From Megaleporinus macrocephalus (Eukaryota > Chordata > Actinopteri > Characiformes > Anostomidae), in assembly GCA_021613375.1 (NCBI GenBank), contig CM038714.1:42187623-42251622 (forward strand): DNA of 64,000 bases, in the 5' to 3' direction. Below, piece by piece: positions 11,951-23,559 of this stretch (the first letter of the stretch is position 1; the number at the start of each line of letters is the position of its first letter). The translations under genes were made by a program, and so were the position numbers. The notes under the pieces are model-generated. The model saw only the letters and a list, made by a program, of their open reading frames with translations, was not told the origin of the DNA and did not search any database.

Positions 11951-12197
11951 CTTTTCTCATGTAGACTTCTATTTTGTATTTTTTAACTATATAAAAAATA
12001 CTTTTATTATTTTATATATATAATTATTTTTTTATTTTTATTACTTATATTATTATACTTTGTATATTTTGTATATATTTTTATTATTTCTTTTATGTGT
12101 TATCTTTATCTATTGGTGAATGGAGGAACAGCAAAGTAAGAATTTCATTGTACAGTGTAACTGTCTGTTCTGCTGTACACATGAAAATAAAACTCCT
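11950..12197 (+). mobile_element. 3' tail of a non-LTR retroposon
   Basis: After an AT-rich stretch come ggaggaacagcaaagtaag, aatttcattgtacagtgtaa and gaaaataaaactcctgaatc. This is a familiar 3' end of fish LINE/SINE elements, with a polyadenylation-type AATAAA next to short terminal repeats. No coding part is retained. Confidence 0.55.
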
Positions 12198-12317
12198 GAA
12201 TCTTGGATCTATATCACTCAGTCACCAAACTTATGGAACTTAATAACAGCAAGTCTTATATTTCTTAAGTCACATAATCTATTACAGCATGGAAAACCTT
12301 TATCTGACGCTGAGTTT

Positions 12318-12412
12318 CTCTGCAGTGACACTGACGTGGTGGTGTTGTGATGGTGAGAGTGGATCAGACACAGCAGTGCTGCTGGAGTGTTTATACACCT
12401 CAGTGTCACTGG
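12318..12412. mobile_element. Fragment of the large fold-back element family
   Basis: Contains gtgacactgacgtggtggtg, gtggatcagacacagcag and cctcagtgtcactgg. These phrases recur in the long elements at 25318-25952 and 38086-38888. Only an inner fragment is left. Confidence 0.6.
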
Positions 12413-13289
12413 TTAGCAATTAGTATAGCCTCCTCATAACTCACTCTGGTCAGGTTCTCATGTGCCCTGAAGAACAGTTACTGTTGTGAGACCAGGTTTC
12501 TCCGTCCTCTCGTCTCCTGAGTATTTACTATAATGTCCATGTTTTGTTTCATTATGTCTCTTCATATTTAACTCCTTCAATACCGCTGTAGTCTCTCGGT
12601 ATAAGAGACACGCGTTTGCAGTGGCTCTCAAAAATCTATCCTGATGTCCATCTCTCTCGTGAAATCGCAGGTTCTCACGGTCGACTCTGTTCAGTAAGTT
12701 CAGGCCCAGTCAGAAGAATAACAGCTCTTAAGTTGATTTAACTTTGATAGCTAACACAGCGGTGAAACGTACTATTCATGTACACACTGCTGCCCTCGTC
12801 AGGTGAAAGGAAAAACTGCAAGGTACCTTCGGGCCATCAGTTACGTATTCTTACGGAATTAAAAATCTGGACGGAAACGTGACTTACATTGATTTACGAT
12901 TTCGTTGGTCATTCACGTAAATATGTCGTACGCAACATTTGTGCGACATGTGATATGTTTTCTTAATAAGTTCGTAAAGAACCATAATGGAATTGAAACG
13001 GGTCAGAGATTCACACCGCCAGCTCTGGACCAGGCCAGACTCGCCCATTTATCCGAGGTGAAGAGTCAAGTCGACACAGATCAGCGTCCGTGGCCTTAAA
13101 GATTCCTGAGCGTTAGCCGAGCATTAGGATCACTAGAGCTATGGGAGCCGTCCGCCTACCCACAGAGACCCAGGGGAGCAGTCTTCCACTTTTATTCCTT
13201 GTTACCTTAGCTGTGATGGAGATTTCAGCTTGTCCACCTGTTTTTTTTTTCTCCCCCCGCTCGCTCTGTTTTTTTTTCCCTCTCTCTCA

Positions 13290-13960
13290 GCGTTAGGGCT
13301 GCCGCTTTCCATGTCAGCTTTTAAATCTCACCTGAAAAGTCATCTGTTCTCGTCAGCTCTTTAGTGTTAAATACGAGCGCGTGGGCGGTTTTGTCCACGT
13401 CTTATTCAATGTGTCAAGCGTTGCCGCTCGCAGGTCGAGTGCTTATGCATATTGTATTATGTGTGTTATTTGTATCCCTTCCGTTTTATCTGCTTCTCGT
13501 AGGGCTATCACGATGAGTCTGACTTGATTGGTTGATTAAAAAAAACACCAATTAAAATGAGCCTTCATGATATATTTAAATAGTTGTCTATTTGCATGGC
13601 GGTAAAGCATATTTAAACTCTTCTGTCACGCTCTTCTGTTTATATGCCAGTGCTTATGTTGCTGTGACAATATTTTAGGTTGAGTGTTAAAGATATTTGG
13701 AAATATTTCTGTTTTATTTCCTGGAATATCTTGTACTTAATGAGCATTTAGATGGGAATTAATGATCGGACGGTCTTGGACCTCTTATTTCATTATTAAG
13801 ACTTTTAAAGAGTTCATCATTGTTTATTTATCTTGTTTTGGTTTTTTTTGCTTTGGCATTTTGTTAACCTGCTGTAATAGTTGATAGATTTTAAAAATCA
13901 ACATCCTTTGTAGCACTTTGGGTAACGGCAGTTGGTTTTCAGCCCCCTTTTAAAGCGCAA
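13290..13960 (+). mobile_element. Probable LINE 3' end (CR1/Rex1-like)
   Basis: Opens with a short coding remnant (13311-13364). It continues through about 550 bases of T-rich 3'-UTR-like sequence to tttgtagcactttgggtaac at about 13,907, which resembles the cactttg-containing 3' ends of CR1/L2-type LINEs. Boundaries are approximate. Confidence 0.4.
13311..13364 (+). pseudogene. LINE ORF2 C-terminal remnant
   Basis: One frame reads MSAFKSHLKSHLFSSAL and stops at TAG. The FK-HLK-HLF pattern directly before the stop is characteristic of the last residues of CR1/L2/Rex1-type LINE reverse transcriptase proteins. The preceding sequence is too degraded to read. Confidence 0.45.
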
Positions 13961-15507
13961 TGTGAAACTTGACCCGTTTTATGTTATTATTTTTTATTTG
14001 AACTATTTGTGGTTACCTTAAAGCATTATTTTAATTCTTATTTATTTATTTCATGGACAAAAATAGTTTTTGTAAATATGTTTCTGACTGCAATGTCATT
14101 AGTTCCTATTAGAGTCCATATTAAATACATAAGGGTTAATGCTGACCCATGTTGTGCGTCAGAAGGCAATGATACGAAAATGATATCTATTAAAAAAGTA
14201 AAAGAACAAAACTGAAATCAGGATTCGTGCTGATCAAAAACAAGTAAATAGAGGAATTCTTGGAAGCTTGACTGATGAAGTTAATTAATTTTAATATTAT
14301 AGAAATTTAAATCTCAGTCGGCTCGTTTTGACCCAGGTTCCGCATCAAAGAGAGTTAAAAGAGCTTCTTATAGAAATGAGGTATCACGTTCTTACATATT
14401 GTAAAGCAGAATAAATGTTGCTCCGCCGAGGCAAAAGACATGTCCTCCCCACACCCCCCGCTCCACTTCCCCACCCACACTCGTCCCGCCGAGGTGTAGA
14501 TGTCATTTTTTTTCTCTCAGCACATTCATCACTCCCCTGAAAGTGATAACACCAGGGCCGAGCGCTGGGGAACTGTCTGGCGCTGGCCGATCAGAGTGTG
14601 TTAACCTGTTCCATATGCACCTCCCCAAACGCCTGCCATTAACCCGCACCGCGGCTGGAATTCCACACCACGACCCGACGTCTCATCTTCAAACGCCGCC
14701 ATTGCCGTTTGGTGGTGTTCTTGACTGATCCGTGGCTAGAGGGACTCCTCATGCCTGTCTCTCCTCTGGCACACCTCATGGGTCTTGGCCCTGAGACTCT
14801 AATCTCAGAGGCTAATCTGGGTCTGGAGCTAGTAAAGCTCTGAGGAAGAGAGGTGTACGGTGATGGCCAGACTATCTTTCACTACAACTGACCAAAATAT
14901 GGCTAACTTCAGAAAGTAGACAGTAGTCCAAACACAAGCCCCACTTTATTGGGGAAAACTTTTGGTCACTTTTGAACTTTTGGTTAAGATTTTTTGCAAT
15001 TTTAGAAGTTAAAAAGTGCTACAATTAAATATTTCACTGGAAAATACTTGATAGCCTCACGTGTGTGCATAAAACATATTATGTTGTGATAAGGATCAGC
15101 ATGGCAACGACTGTAGGAATGAGCTCATACAGCAAAATGATGATGTCACTTCAGTCATATGGAATATGGTTTGATGTGGTTTGAATTTGTAATGCTTTAT
15201 GTTAAATAAACTAGTGTATAGTGTGAAGTTTGAGGCAGAATCGACCAGTGGATTTGGAGTTACGTTGTGAAAGTATGATACAAAATTCACTGATAAGCAG
15301 CCAACATTATGTTTTATAGATTTTATGAGGAAATGCTGATTAACTGCTTTTTACATTTACACATTTTGGCGCTGCTGTTTTTGTAATGTTTAGTGCAATT
15401 TCTTCCAACACTCTTGTTACACCGACCAATCATTTAGTCATATTTTTCACCATTTTGATAAAGAAAAATGAAACTGAAATGTTTTTTTGTTGTTGTTTTT
15501 TTTTTTT
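13961..15507. other. No gene recognised
   Basis: AT-rich flanks with a more GC-balanced patch at 14,440-14,860. No exon, RNA gene or definable repeat was recognised. Confidence 0.4.
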
Positions 15508-16350
15508 TGTATATTACCAGTCAAAAGTTTAAAGTGGGGTGCGCAAACTTTTTGTCTTGAGAGACCAAAGTGCAGTGTTGGTGATGACTTCTTAAAAAAC
15601 TAACATTAACTGAATTTTGCAACCAAAATACTTAAAAGTCACAATAACTATGAACATAAGGAAGTATAGTATAAATATAAAACATAAAATGAGTTTATAT
15701 GTGTTAGGTTAGGGTTGGGATACTCAGTCCTAGAGAGGGTGTTCTTCAGGAATATGTTAGTAGAAGCACATAACAATTTGTTTTGTCAATTTTATGGGAC
15801 CTCAAATTGTGATTAATTCAGAACCAAATTGACACTTTTCACAAGTTTGTCATCAAAATTCCTACAGTAAAATTACTTGTTCTTCAAAGCATAGGTACAT
15901 AAGAGAGTGCTCTTCAGGAATATGAGTTTAACTCCAACCCTAATCCAACACACTTGATCCAGGTAATCAAGGCCTTCAGGGGCTTCTGACTAGGTGAGCC
16001 GGGTGTGTTGGACCTAAACTCTCTAGGCTGGTAGATCTCCAGGACCAGGTCTGAGCACCCTGGGGTGAAGGTAACTATCAGGTGGGCTAAATTAAATGTT
16101 CTCATGAGCCAGCATTGTCCCGTAGGCCATACTTTGGGCATCCCTGGTTTAGACACACCTAGTATTCCTTATTTTTGGCCTAGTGTTTTACTCGTTCTGG
16201 AAGAGGAGTGAATACAAGCTTAGAAGTAACCTGTATGGAGTTATGCAGTGGTCATAAAAAAAATATCTTTATTTTAGATGGTAGTCCATTTGTTTTTTTG
16301 CCTCGATGTCAATTTTATGTGCTCTTGGCATTCAGAGTCGAACTTCTTCA
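15508..16350 (+). mobile_element. Tc1/mariner-type element split by a hAT insertion
   Basis: The left end, taccagtcaaaagttta, is interrupted at 15534 and resumes at 16147 as gtttagacacacctagtatt. Further text (tatggagttatgcagtggtc, then gcctcgatgtcaattttatg and ctcttggcattc) matches the widespread Tc1 derivatives of fish that contain such phrases. The right end was not located. Non-coding now. Confidence 0.65.
15535..16146. mobile_element. hAT-type element nested in the Tc1-type element
   Basis: Left end tggggtgcgcaaacttt and right end ccatactttgggcatccctg form a diverged inverted repeat. The 8-bp flanks gtttaaag (15527-15534) and gtttagac (16147-16154) agree at 6 of 8 positions, and the right one restores the expected Tc1 text. 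The interior (612 bp) has no transposase. It holds a second repeat-like segment with phrases such as gatctccaggaccaggtctg and ccaacacacttgatcc, known from dispersed fish repeats, and a ~22-bp direct repeat ending cttcaggaatatg at about 15733 and 15903. Confidence 0.65.
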
Positions 16351-16429
16351 ACAGATAAAACAAAATAGATCATGAATTATTAGATTTTTTGATGTTTTTT
16401 TTTTAAACCAAAAAAGCCTTCGACCAGTC

Positions 16430-16990
16430 CTACTGAACGCTTTCCTTGGCACGCCGCTACTCTCCTTTTCCTGAGTTGTGTTTCATGCTCCGTTAGAGTT
16501 TACAGTGCCTTGAGAAAGCCTTTACAGGAAGCAGCGTCCGCCGGTCAGCGAGGAAGAAGAAAGAGGAAAGGTTTAGGCGGCCGAGGAGGAGCGTTTCATG
16601 TTGGAACGGATGGGAAAAGTGCATGTTGACGGACTCTGTTGAAGAAATCAGGGTCAAATAGCGATCCAGCTGCTGTGCGCTTTTAGACAACAACAAGTGA
16701 TTGATGCACCCCGATGCCACTCAATCCCGGGTCCACACCGCAATTCATTACCCATCAGTGACAGGTTCGCTTCGAAAGGGCTTTGAGTTTCCTGCCCGGC
16801 TTGGTCTGTTGAAGGGGCCGTTTCAGCGGCGGGGTCTCCGAGATAGAGATGTCTCTCATTCCAAGAGTTAGGGCTCGGAGGGGTGGCGTCATGTGTGTTA
16901 TGCGGTCACGCTCAGTCCTGGATGAATCCAGTTGTTCTCACTCTGTTGACCCCTAGCCGTGGACTGAAGGGTAGACGCGGTGTTCGGTTT
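16430..16990. other. Repeat-poor, GC-richer island
   Basis: Complex sequence with several CpGs and no repeat signature. The antisense 75-codon frame at 16493-16720 has no recognisable domain. Possible conserved non-coding sequence; unsupported without comparison. Confidence 0.2.
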
Positions 16991-17249
16991 CCCCCTGCTC
17001 TGTCATACGATCTCACAAAAGATCATTCATGAGATTTGGTTGCGCTATATGTTAAGGCCTTTAATTCAGAGGCATGCGCTGTGCATGTGAGCAGAGCAGA
17101 GCTTTCGTAAAGAGACACGTTAAAAGGAATAGTAGCGCCGAAAGTCCACTTTACACAATTGGCTCAGATAAGAACATGTTTAGTGTTTGTTCTACCTAAA
17201 CGTTTAGCCTTGCTGATTAACTGTGAGGCTAATGTAAGTAATAGAACCT

Positions 17250-17345
17250 TATTACTTTTTTATTATTATTATTATGACCTTTTTATTATTTTTATGATCT
17301 ATTATTTTTATTATTTTATTATTATTATTATCTTTTTTTTATTTA
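17250..17345. repeat. (TTA)n-type AT-rich microsatellite
   Basis: Imperfect tattatta repetition with short interruptions. Confidence 0.85.
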
Positions 17346-17394
17346 AGTGTGTTAGATTAAGGTTGGAGTAATAAATCGTCTTTACGAAAGCTCA

Positions 17395-18025
17395 ACATTT
17401 AATATGTTGTGTTTTTTTTTTTCTAGTATGTTAAACTTAGAAACCCCTGCAGACTCCTCTGTGAGGCAGCAGTTAGAAGCATTTAACTGTCCCGATGACC
17501 TACTGACCTGAATACATATACATCTGGAATGTACTTACAAGACAGTTGTACTTGCTATGTGGTGTTTAGGCTTAGCAACTCCATTACAAAGTTAAGGAGG
17601 CCAACTTTGGACACTTAACATTCTCAGACATCCCCCTAGCCCCCATATATTTACTTACTGTACTTACAATAGTGTGATTCAATTGTGTGATACAATTGTA
17701 GCTTCATTTACTACAGCTTCTTCTGTGAATGTTCCCATTCCACCTTAAAAGATACAGCAGTTAAGCATTCTGGTGCCTTGCTTTTCCAGTTCTACTTCAC
17801 ATGGGGCAACAGTTCCATGCTGGCGTCTCAAGCTACCTGTCCAGATTGACTGCAGCACCGTTTAAGGTGGAACACCAGCCTCGTCAACTGTCAGAGATCT
17901 CTCCACCATTAAAACACGGTTCCTCGTCCTAGCCTGTTCTAGGAATTCCTTTCTTAGTTTTTCTTCTTCTTTTGTTCCCCTCTTTGGCTGTTTCTTTGCC
18001 TTCTTTCCTTCTGAACAGTGAAACA
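17395..18025 (+). repeat. Duplicated unit, copy A (uninterrupted)
   Basis: This unit runs from a T-rich start (aatatgttgtg, then T12) through cttactgtacttacaat, gaatgttcccattccacctt and caacagttccatgctggcgt, to ccttctgaacagtg. The same text recurs as two separated blocks at 18080-18230 and 18985-19340, in order and orientation. The 3' 320 bp of the two copies agree at about 90 percent by eye. No coding frame or terminal repeats are visible. Confidence 0.9.
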
Positions 18026-18079
18026 GAACAGAAAACTAACAAATACAAGCCACAAAACGGACCAGTGCGAAACGAATGG

Positions 18080-18230
18080 CACATTTAATATGTTGAGTTT
18101 TTTTTTTTATAGTATGTTAAACTAAAAGCAAACTTTGGACGCCTAACATGTCTGACCTCCCTGAACCCCCCCCCCCCCCCCCCCCCAGCCCCCAGACACT
18201 TGCTTACTGTACTTACAATTGTGTGATTCG
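18080..18230 (+). repeat. Duplicated unit, copy B, 5' block
   Basis: Matches copy A from its T-tract to gtgtgattc, minus about 165 bp of copy A (17440-17605). Copy A's cccccta-type run has grown here into the long C tract at 18166-18186. Confidence 0.85.
18166..18186. repeat. Poly(C) tract
   Basis: Twenty-one consecutive C. It sits inside copy B of the duplication, where copy A has only short C runs, so it expanded after the duplication. Such G4/i-motif-prone tracts are also frequent assembly weak points. Confidence 0.95.
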
Positions 18231-18984
18231 AAAGAAATCTTCAAGAAATATTCAGCACGTTCTCTGAAGTGTCTTGCATAACAAAGCAGTGCTAAGAGTG
18301 TTGAACCTTTGTCGTGTCAGGCAACAGTGAGAGATCTCTCCCATGGTTCTGAAAGACAAGTGTCTTCCTCTCGTCTCTTCACAGCCAGCGGACTTGTAAT
18401 AGGTTCTAAAAATAAGAAAATGTCATCTTCGGCACGGGGTCTTGATGTCCTCCTCCCCCTTATTAAAGATTAAGCAGGGAAGTCAGGGAGGCAGCGAGGA
18501 TAAGAGTGAGTGCTCATCCCCCCCACCGCTTCATCGGTAATGGAGGCCTCACAGCTGGAGTGACATGTGATGTCATATTTGCTGTTGCTCTGTTCCTCGG
18601 CGAGAGTGGCCTAAGAGGAGGCGTTTTTCCTCCGCGGCTTACACTCTGTTAGGTTAAGTGTAGTGCTAAAGATTTGAAAGCGCGAGACCGAAGTAGAAGG
18701 CCGAGTAATGGCCAATCAGCCGCTGGCCAGCTCGAAAGTTGAGACTGCACGGGGAGCGAAAAGCTTTGTGGTTTGTTTTGAAAAACAGCCTAAACGACAA
18801 GACACCTCATACTCGTCTGAGATGTTTCTGTACCTGCTTGGCTGCTTTCTGTTCATTGCAGGAGAGGGCTCATGTATTGGTTGTTGATAATGGGGTTCGG
18901 ACATTGGGAGTGAGTCTGAAATCAGTAAAATGGCTTGAAAAGTCGTTTGGTGTAAGGCCAGCGTTAGTTGAAAGTATTGAAAGC
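18231..18984. other. Unique segment separating the two blocks of copy B
   Basis: About 755 bp absent from copy A. It is repeat-poor (for example cttattaaagattaagcagg at 18,460) and has no recognised exon. Either it was inserted into copy B or copy A lost it. Confidence 0.6.
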
Positions 18985-19340
18985 TTCGGGTTCTTTTACT
19001 GTAGCTTCTTTTACTGCAGCTTCTTCTGTGAATGTTCCCATTCCACCTTAAAAGATACAGCAATTAAGCTTTCTGGTGCCTTGCTTTTACGGCTCTACCT
19101 CACATGGGGCAACAGTTCCATGCTGGCGTCTCAAGCTACCTGTCCAGCTTAATTGCAGCACCGTTTAAGGTGGAACATCAGCCTCGTCAACTGTCAGAGA
19201 TCTCTCCACCATTAAAACACCTCACTGATGTTAACACGGCTCCCCGTCCTTGCCTGTTCTAGGAATTCCTTTCTTAGTTTTTGTTCTTCAGATGTTCTCG
19301 TCTTTGGCTGTTTCTTGGCCTTCTCTCCTTCTGAACACTG
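18985..19340 (+). repeat. Duplicated unit, copy B, 3' block
   Basis: Matches 17697-18020 of copy A almost throughout, with one 14-17 bp insertion near 19225. It ends at ccttctgaacactg, 40 bp before the 30-bp minisatellite. Confidence 0.9.
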
Positions 19341-19381
19341 GTAGTAATTGGAACTGGGATCATGATGTCTACAACACAATC

Positions 19382-20250
19382 ATAAATTTTATTTACGGTC
19401 CAAAGAAACCAACACATTTTATTTACTGTCCAAAACAACCAACACATTTTATTTACTGTCCAAAATAACCAACACATTTTATTTATTGTCCAAAACAACC
19501 AACACATTTTATTTACTGTCCAAAATAACCAACACATTTTATTTATTGTCTAAAACAACCAACACATTTTATTTACTGTCCAAAACAACCAACACATTTT
19601 ATTTATTGTCTAAAACAACCAACACATTTTATTTACGGTCCAAAACAACCAACACATTTTATTTACTGTCCAAAACAACCAACACATTTTATTTATTGTC
19701 TAAAACAACCAACACATTTTATTTACTGTCCAAAATAACCAACACATTTTATTTACTGTCCAAACAACCAACATATTTTATTTACGGTCCAAAACAACCA
19801 ACACATTTTATTTACTGTCCAAAACAACCAACACATTTTATTTATTGTCTAAAACAACCAACACATTTTATTTACTGTCCAAAACAACCAACACATTTTA
19901 TTTACTGTCCAAAACAACCAACACATTTTATTTACGGTCCAAAACAACCAACACATTTTATTTACTGTCCAAAACAACCAACACATTTTATTTACTGTCA
20001 AAAATAACCAACACATTTTATTTACTGTCCAAAACAACCAACATATTTTATTTACGGTCCAAAACAACCAACACATTTTATTTACTGTCCAAAATAACCA
20101 ACACATTTTATTTGCTGTCCAAAACAACCAACATATTTTATTTACGGTCCAAAACAACCAACACATTTTATTTATTGTCCAAAACAACCAACACATTTTA
20201 TTTACTGTCCAAAACAAGCAACACATTTTATTTACTGTCCAAAATAACCA
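19382..20250. repeat. 30-bp minisatellite, about 29 copies
   Basis: Head-to-tail units, each roughly aacacattttattta followed by ctgtccaaaacaacc. Length is constant except for one missing A at about 19,765. Variants are discrete: ctg, ttg or cgg before tcc, c or t after gt, and acatat for acacat. The acatat form occurs only in units that also carry cgg (about 19,771, 20,041 and 20,131). A unit length divisible by three keeps all frames open on both strands, so the 143-173-codon Phe/Tyr/Leu/Thr-rich frames are artefacts. Confidence 0.98.
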
Positions 20251-20374
20251 ATGCATGTTATTCGTTTTATATGTAATGTTGATAATGGTAGCAAAGGGCT
20301 TTCTTAAGGGGACTAAATTGCTATATAGCACTCTTCATGCACCTCTCCACCATGAATGACTTGCTTTGGGTTAA

Positions 20375-20740
20375 AAGCCTGTCACGGAATTATCATACAG
20401 CAACGTTTCAGGCATTAGACAGCATATTCATAACCATTTCATGCCATAATGTTTTGTGACAGTGCATTAAAACCTGGTTCCAGTCACAACCACTGTGAAC
20501 AGTTCTGACTTGGTAACATTTTGCATCAAACTACTCCAAATGACTTTGTTTACATCTTATTCTCCAAGTTACGCCGAAAGTTTAAAGCGAAAATGGAATT
20601 TTTCCTTCAAGAAAGCTGAACTAGACATGCGTATGTGGTTTCTGACACTGTATGACATGCTGTTATCTACGATGAAGGACACAAGTTGGTAATAGCTCCT
20701 GCACTATTTCTTAATGCAACACAGAAGGCACTGTGGCAGT
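20375..20740 (+). repeat. Dispersed family Y copy
   Basis: Shares phrases with other copies: ccactgtgaacagttctgac, actccaaatgactttgttta, catgcgtatgtggtttctga and gtatgacatgctgttatc. Related text is at 49880-50010, 51150-51330, 57280-57890 and 60065-60690. Unclassified; no terminal repeats seen. Confidence 0.55.
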
Positions 20741-22130
20741 GAAACAAAAGTACGGATGGGTTTGTTTCAAGTTTCAAGTTTGGATCCAAGAGCCTAGAAG
20801 CATCGCACCGATAAGATCAGAGAGCCTTCCAGTCTTTATCTGGTAGCTTTAGCTTGTAACAGACTCGATCGTTCATGGGGTGAGACAACCTTGAGGATTA
20901 TCTAAAGCCCTCCACGTCCATAAAGTTGAGTCATGAGGTGATTCAGCCGCGAATATTGTCTCGAAAGTTGCACGGAAGGCCCAGAGTTTGCCATAAGCGC
21001 ACAGCGAGTCTTCTTAAGGATGCGGAGGAGTGGCTTTTCAGTTTGAAACGGAGCGCACTGGTATAAAACCCTCCTCAGCTGAAGTTTAGCGCTAGCGCTA
21101 TCTCTGTGAAACACACCCCGAGGGATTAGTGTCTGTTTGCTCTGTCAGATTACTTCGTGATCAACAGCCTGTATGAAAGTTTCACACTCCCCCGTGACAC
21201 GCGCCGCAGGTAGAGAGGACGCTGCCTTCAGCTTCAGCCGCAGCGCTGCCGATTTTCAGGCTTTATCCATGCTCCCATATGTTTGATGGAAAACGTGCTC
21301 GGAGAAGTGTTCGCCGCATAGGAGCTCACTTTTTCTGGGGTTAGGTTTGCCTTCCCTGACCTACTGCTCTGCAGATAACGACTAGAACATTCCAGAGCCC
21401 AGATAGGCAGCAGCAAGATCACTATCTGGTACATGATGCAGAAATTGTTTGTATGTCCAGATAAGAATCAGAATAGCGCTGAAGCTCCGTTGTAGATGTC
21501 ATCAGTTTACATACAACTGGACGTGTATTTTCAGTATTAAGTATGTCCGTCTTTTTCTCGTCTGCATTTCTGGAGAGTTGTGAAGTTTGTAGCGATCTTT
21601 CTTCAAAGTTCAGTCTTCTTCAGCTAATCCTCAGCGTGTTCAGTGATGTTGGAGTGTTCTCCCAGATTGGAGAGGCTTTCAGACCCATAGTGTTGGATTG
21701 TGTTCTCACAGTGGAAAGGTGGACAGAAACACCTGTGCATTTTTTCACAACTGTTCATCTGTTGGGGACAGTCTTGGTCATCTGTTGTGTCTTGTGCAGT
21801 TGTTGGACTCTACTTTTCCTGAATCTCTAACGCCTTTTTAAAGTCTGATTTAGAAAGTGTTTTTTTCCTCATAGTTCATGAAATATTTCTCCTAGAAACC
21901 TAGTAACTTGCATGTAATGGCTGAGGTGTCACGCCCATTGCATCTGCTGGTGAGTCAGTTCAGCCTAGGAACTACATTTCCCAGAATCCACTGGAAAGCA
22001 TAGGTCGAAAACAGGTAGTCAAATATATAACGCTCAGAATGGCAAAAGAACCAACAAGTATAAAACCTCGCAAAGAAGTGAGGAAAGTGAGGGTGGTATG
22101 TATATATATGTATATATTTTTGTCTTGTAG
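20741..22130. other. No gene recognised
   Basis: Mixed unique sequence, GC-richer at 20,930-21,450. The only notable motif is the ZNF143-like site at 21971-21990. Confidence 0.4.
21971..21990 (+). promoter_or_regulatory. ZNF143/STAF-type motif
   Basis: actacatttcccagaatcca closely follows the vertebrate ZNF143 (STAF) binding consensus, whose core is ACTACAnTTCCCAGnATGC. The last bases differ. It may lie in an old dispersed repeat; no transcription start is visible nearby. Confidence 0.4.
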
Positions 22131-22138
22131 TTTTTTAC

Positions 22139-22253
22139 ATCATTTCAACACGCCAGTGGCTGTTTACATTGTGTGAAAATTTCATGACTAATGGACCAAT
22201 AGAAATGCTCCAAAATAGCTTGGAAAAAAATCTGGTTCCATAGACTTGCATTG

Positions 22254-22254
<1 letters not shown>
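22139..22254 (+). repeat. Dispersed family X copy
   Basis: The run from tttacattgtgtgaaa through catgactaatggaccaatag, gctccaaaatagcttgg and ctggttccat matches 45868-45950 at roughly 80 percent by eye. An (AT)n array replaces the rest of the element. Confidence 0.7.

Positions 22255-22338
<84 letters not shown>
22255..22338. repeat. (AT)n microsatellite, 84 bp
   Basis: Pure AT dinucleotides. The Ile-Tyr open frames across it on both strands are artefacts. Confidence 0.98.
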
Positions 22339-22342
<4 letters not shown>

Positions 22343-23555
22343 GCAGCCATTGGTTGTTATTCCTCTGGTTTGCCCTAATAAAGACCCTTTGTTATCCTTC
22401 CGTGTCATCTTCCACGTGCATCGGTTCTGTCAATCGGGCCCGACATGATGTGACTAGAACTTACTCTCTCATTAAGCCTTGCTGTGTTTTAACAAGTTTT
22501 CAGGTTCAGAGTGACTTTTTATATAAAGGATTTTATTAATTTTTTAAAAACACATAGCATAACAAAACACAGGCTCTATAAGGCCAGGGCGCAGACGTTT
22601 GAGTCATTTGCTTGTGATTTCCACAAAACATTAAAGCCATACCATCAACACAGTTGAATCTGTACACTGCGTCCAGTGTTTTTGGTAGCATATGGAAATG
22701 ATCACATACAAACAGTCTTATAAATGAACTCTCTGTTGGAACTCACCAACTAAAGCAGCATGTGTTGTGTTTTGGATGCTTACAAGTAGATAAGCTGATC
22801 ACTACAGTAACCATAAGCTGCAGGGTTGACCAGTTAAACCAGCTCAGATTGTACCAACTCGACGTAACAATTTCTTATCTTCTAATTTCTGTCATGAATA
22901 ATTTTATGTAACCATTTATAACCATTGGCTGCTCGATACTGGGCCTCATTTGAAAAGTAGTCCAGGCTGAAACACTGCTTACTGCTCAATTCCAGCTTTA
23001 ATGGGCGGGGCTGAACCGCCGTCGGCCTAATGGACATCACCTAAAGAGAAGAATGGGCAGATTTTTGCAGCTTAATATCCATATATGGCAATGCTCTTTA
23101 TAGTCTTCATAGTTTAGAACATCTAGGAAAGCTTGCTTTGGGCCCTGGAGTAATTTCAGCCTTAGCAATAGGAGACCAGCGTGCCAGCTATTATTCACTA
23201 GCGTAAGTCGGTGCTCGCCGAGCCTCTACCACGGCAGTCTCTGCGAAGACGGCGGTGCTTTCGGCGGGGAAGGCAGTAAATGCTTTAGTTACACTATATT
23301 AAGGACGTAAAACTTTTTACTTGCCTCAGGCATCACTAAGCAAATAAATTAGAGGAATTAATGAGGTGTTTTTTTGCCCTCGAAACCCCCCAAAACCTCG
23401 CAATGTGAGCTTTCTCACACCGACACTGTGTTTAAGCAGAAAAAAACCCAACAAAAAGTTCATCTAGAGGATACAGTGACATACTCACCTGCTGTCTGGC
23501 TTCAGCCGGCTCAATCTGTAGTCCAAATTAATCTGGCTTGGACGTTATTTTAGTG
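22339..23555. other. No gene recognised
   Basis: No exon or bounded repeat. A GC-box-like gggcggggc lies at about 23,004, without other promoter features. Confidence 0.4.
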
Positions 23556-23559
23556 TTGC

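Noticed and set aside
19382..20250. Regularly spaced repeat that might suggest a CRISPR array
   Set aside because: Units are contiguous with no unique spacers, and the setting is vertebrate genomic DNA.
19486..20331. Open frames of 143-173 codons with Tyr/Phe/Thr-Asn repeats
   Set aside because: The 30-bp period is a multiple of three, so all frames stay open on both strands. There is no start context or signal of selection.
22135..22539. Ile-Tyr-repeat open frames across (AT)n (likewise at 41 kb, 45 kb, 49.7 kb and 61.9 kb)
   Set aside because: ATATAT translates to Ile-Tyr in every frame on both strands; pure composition.
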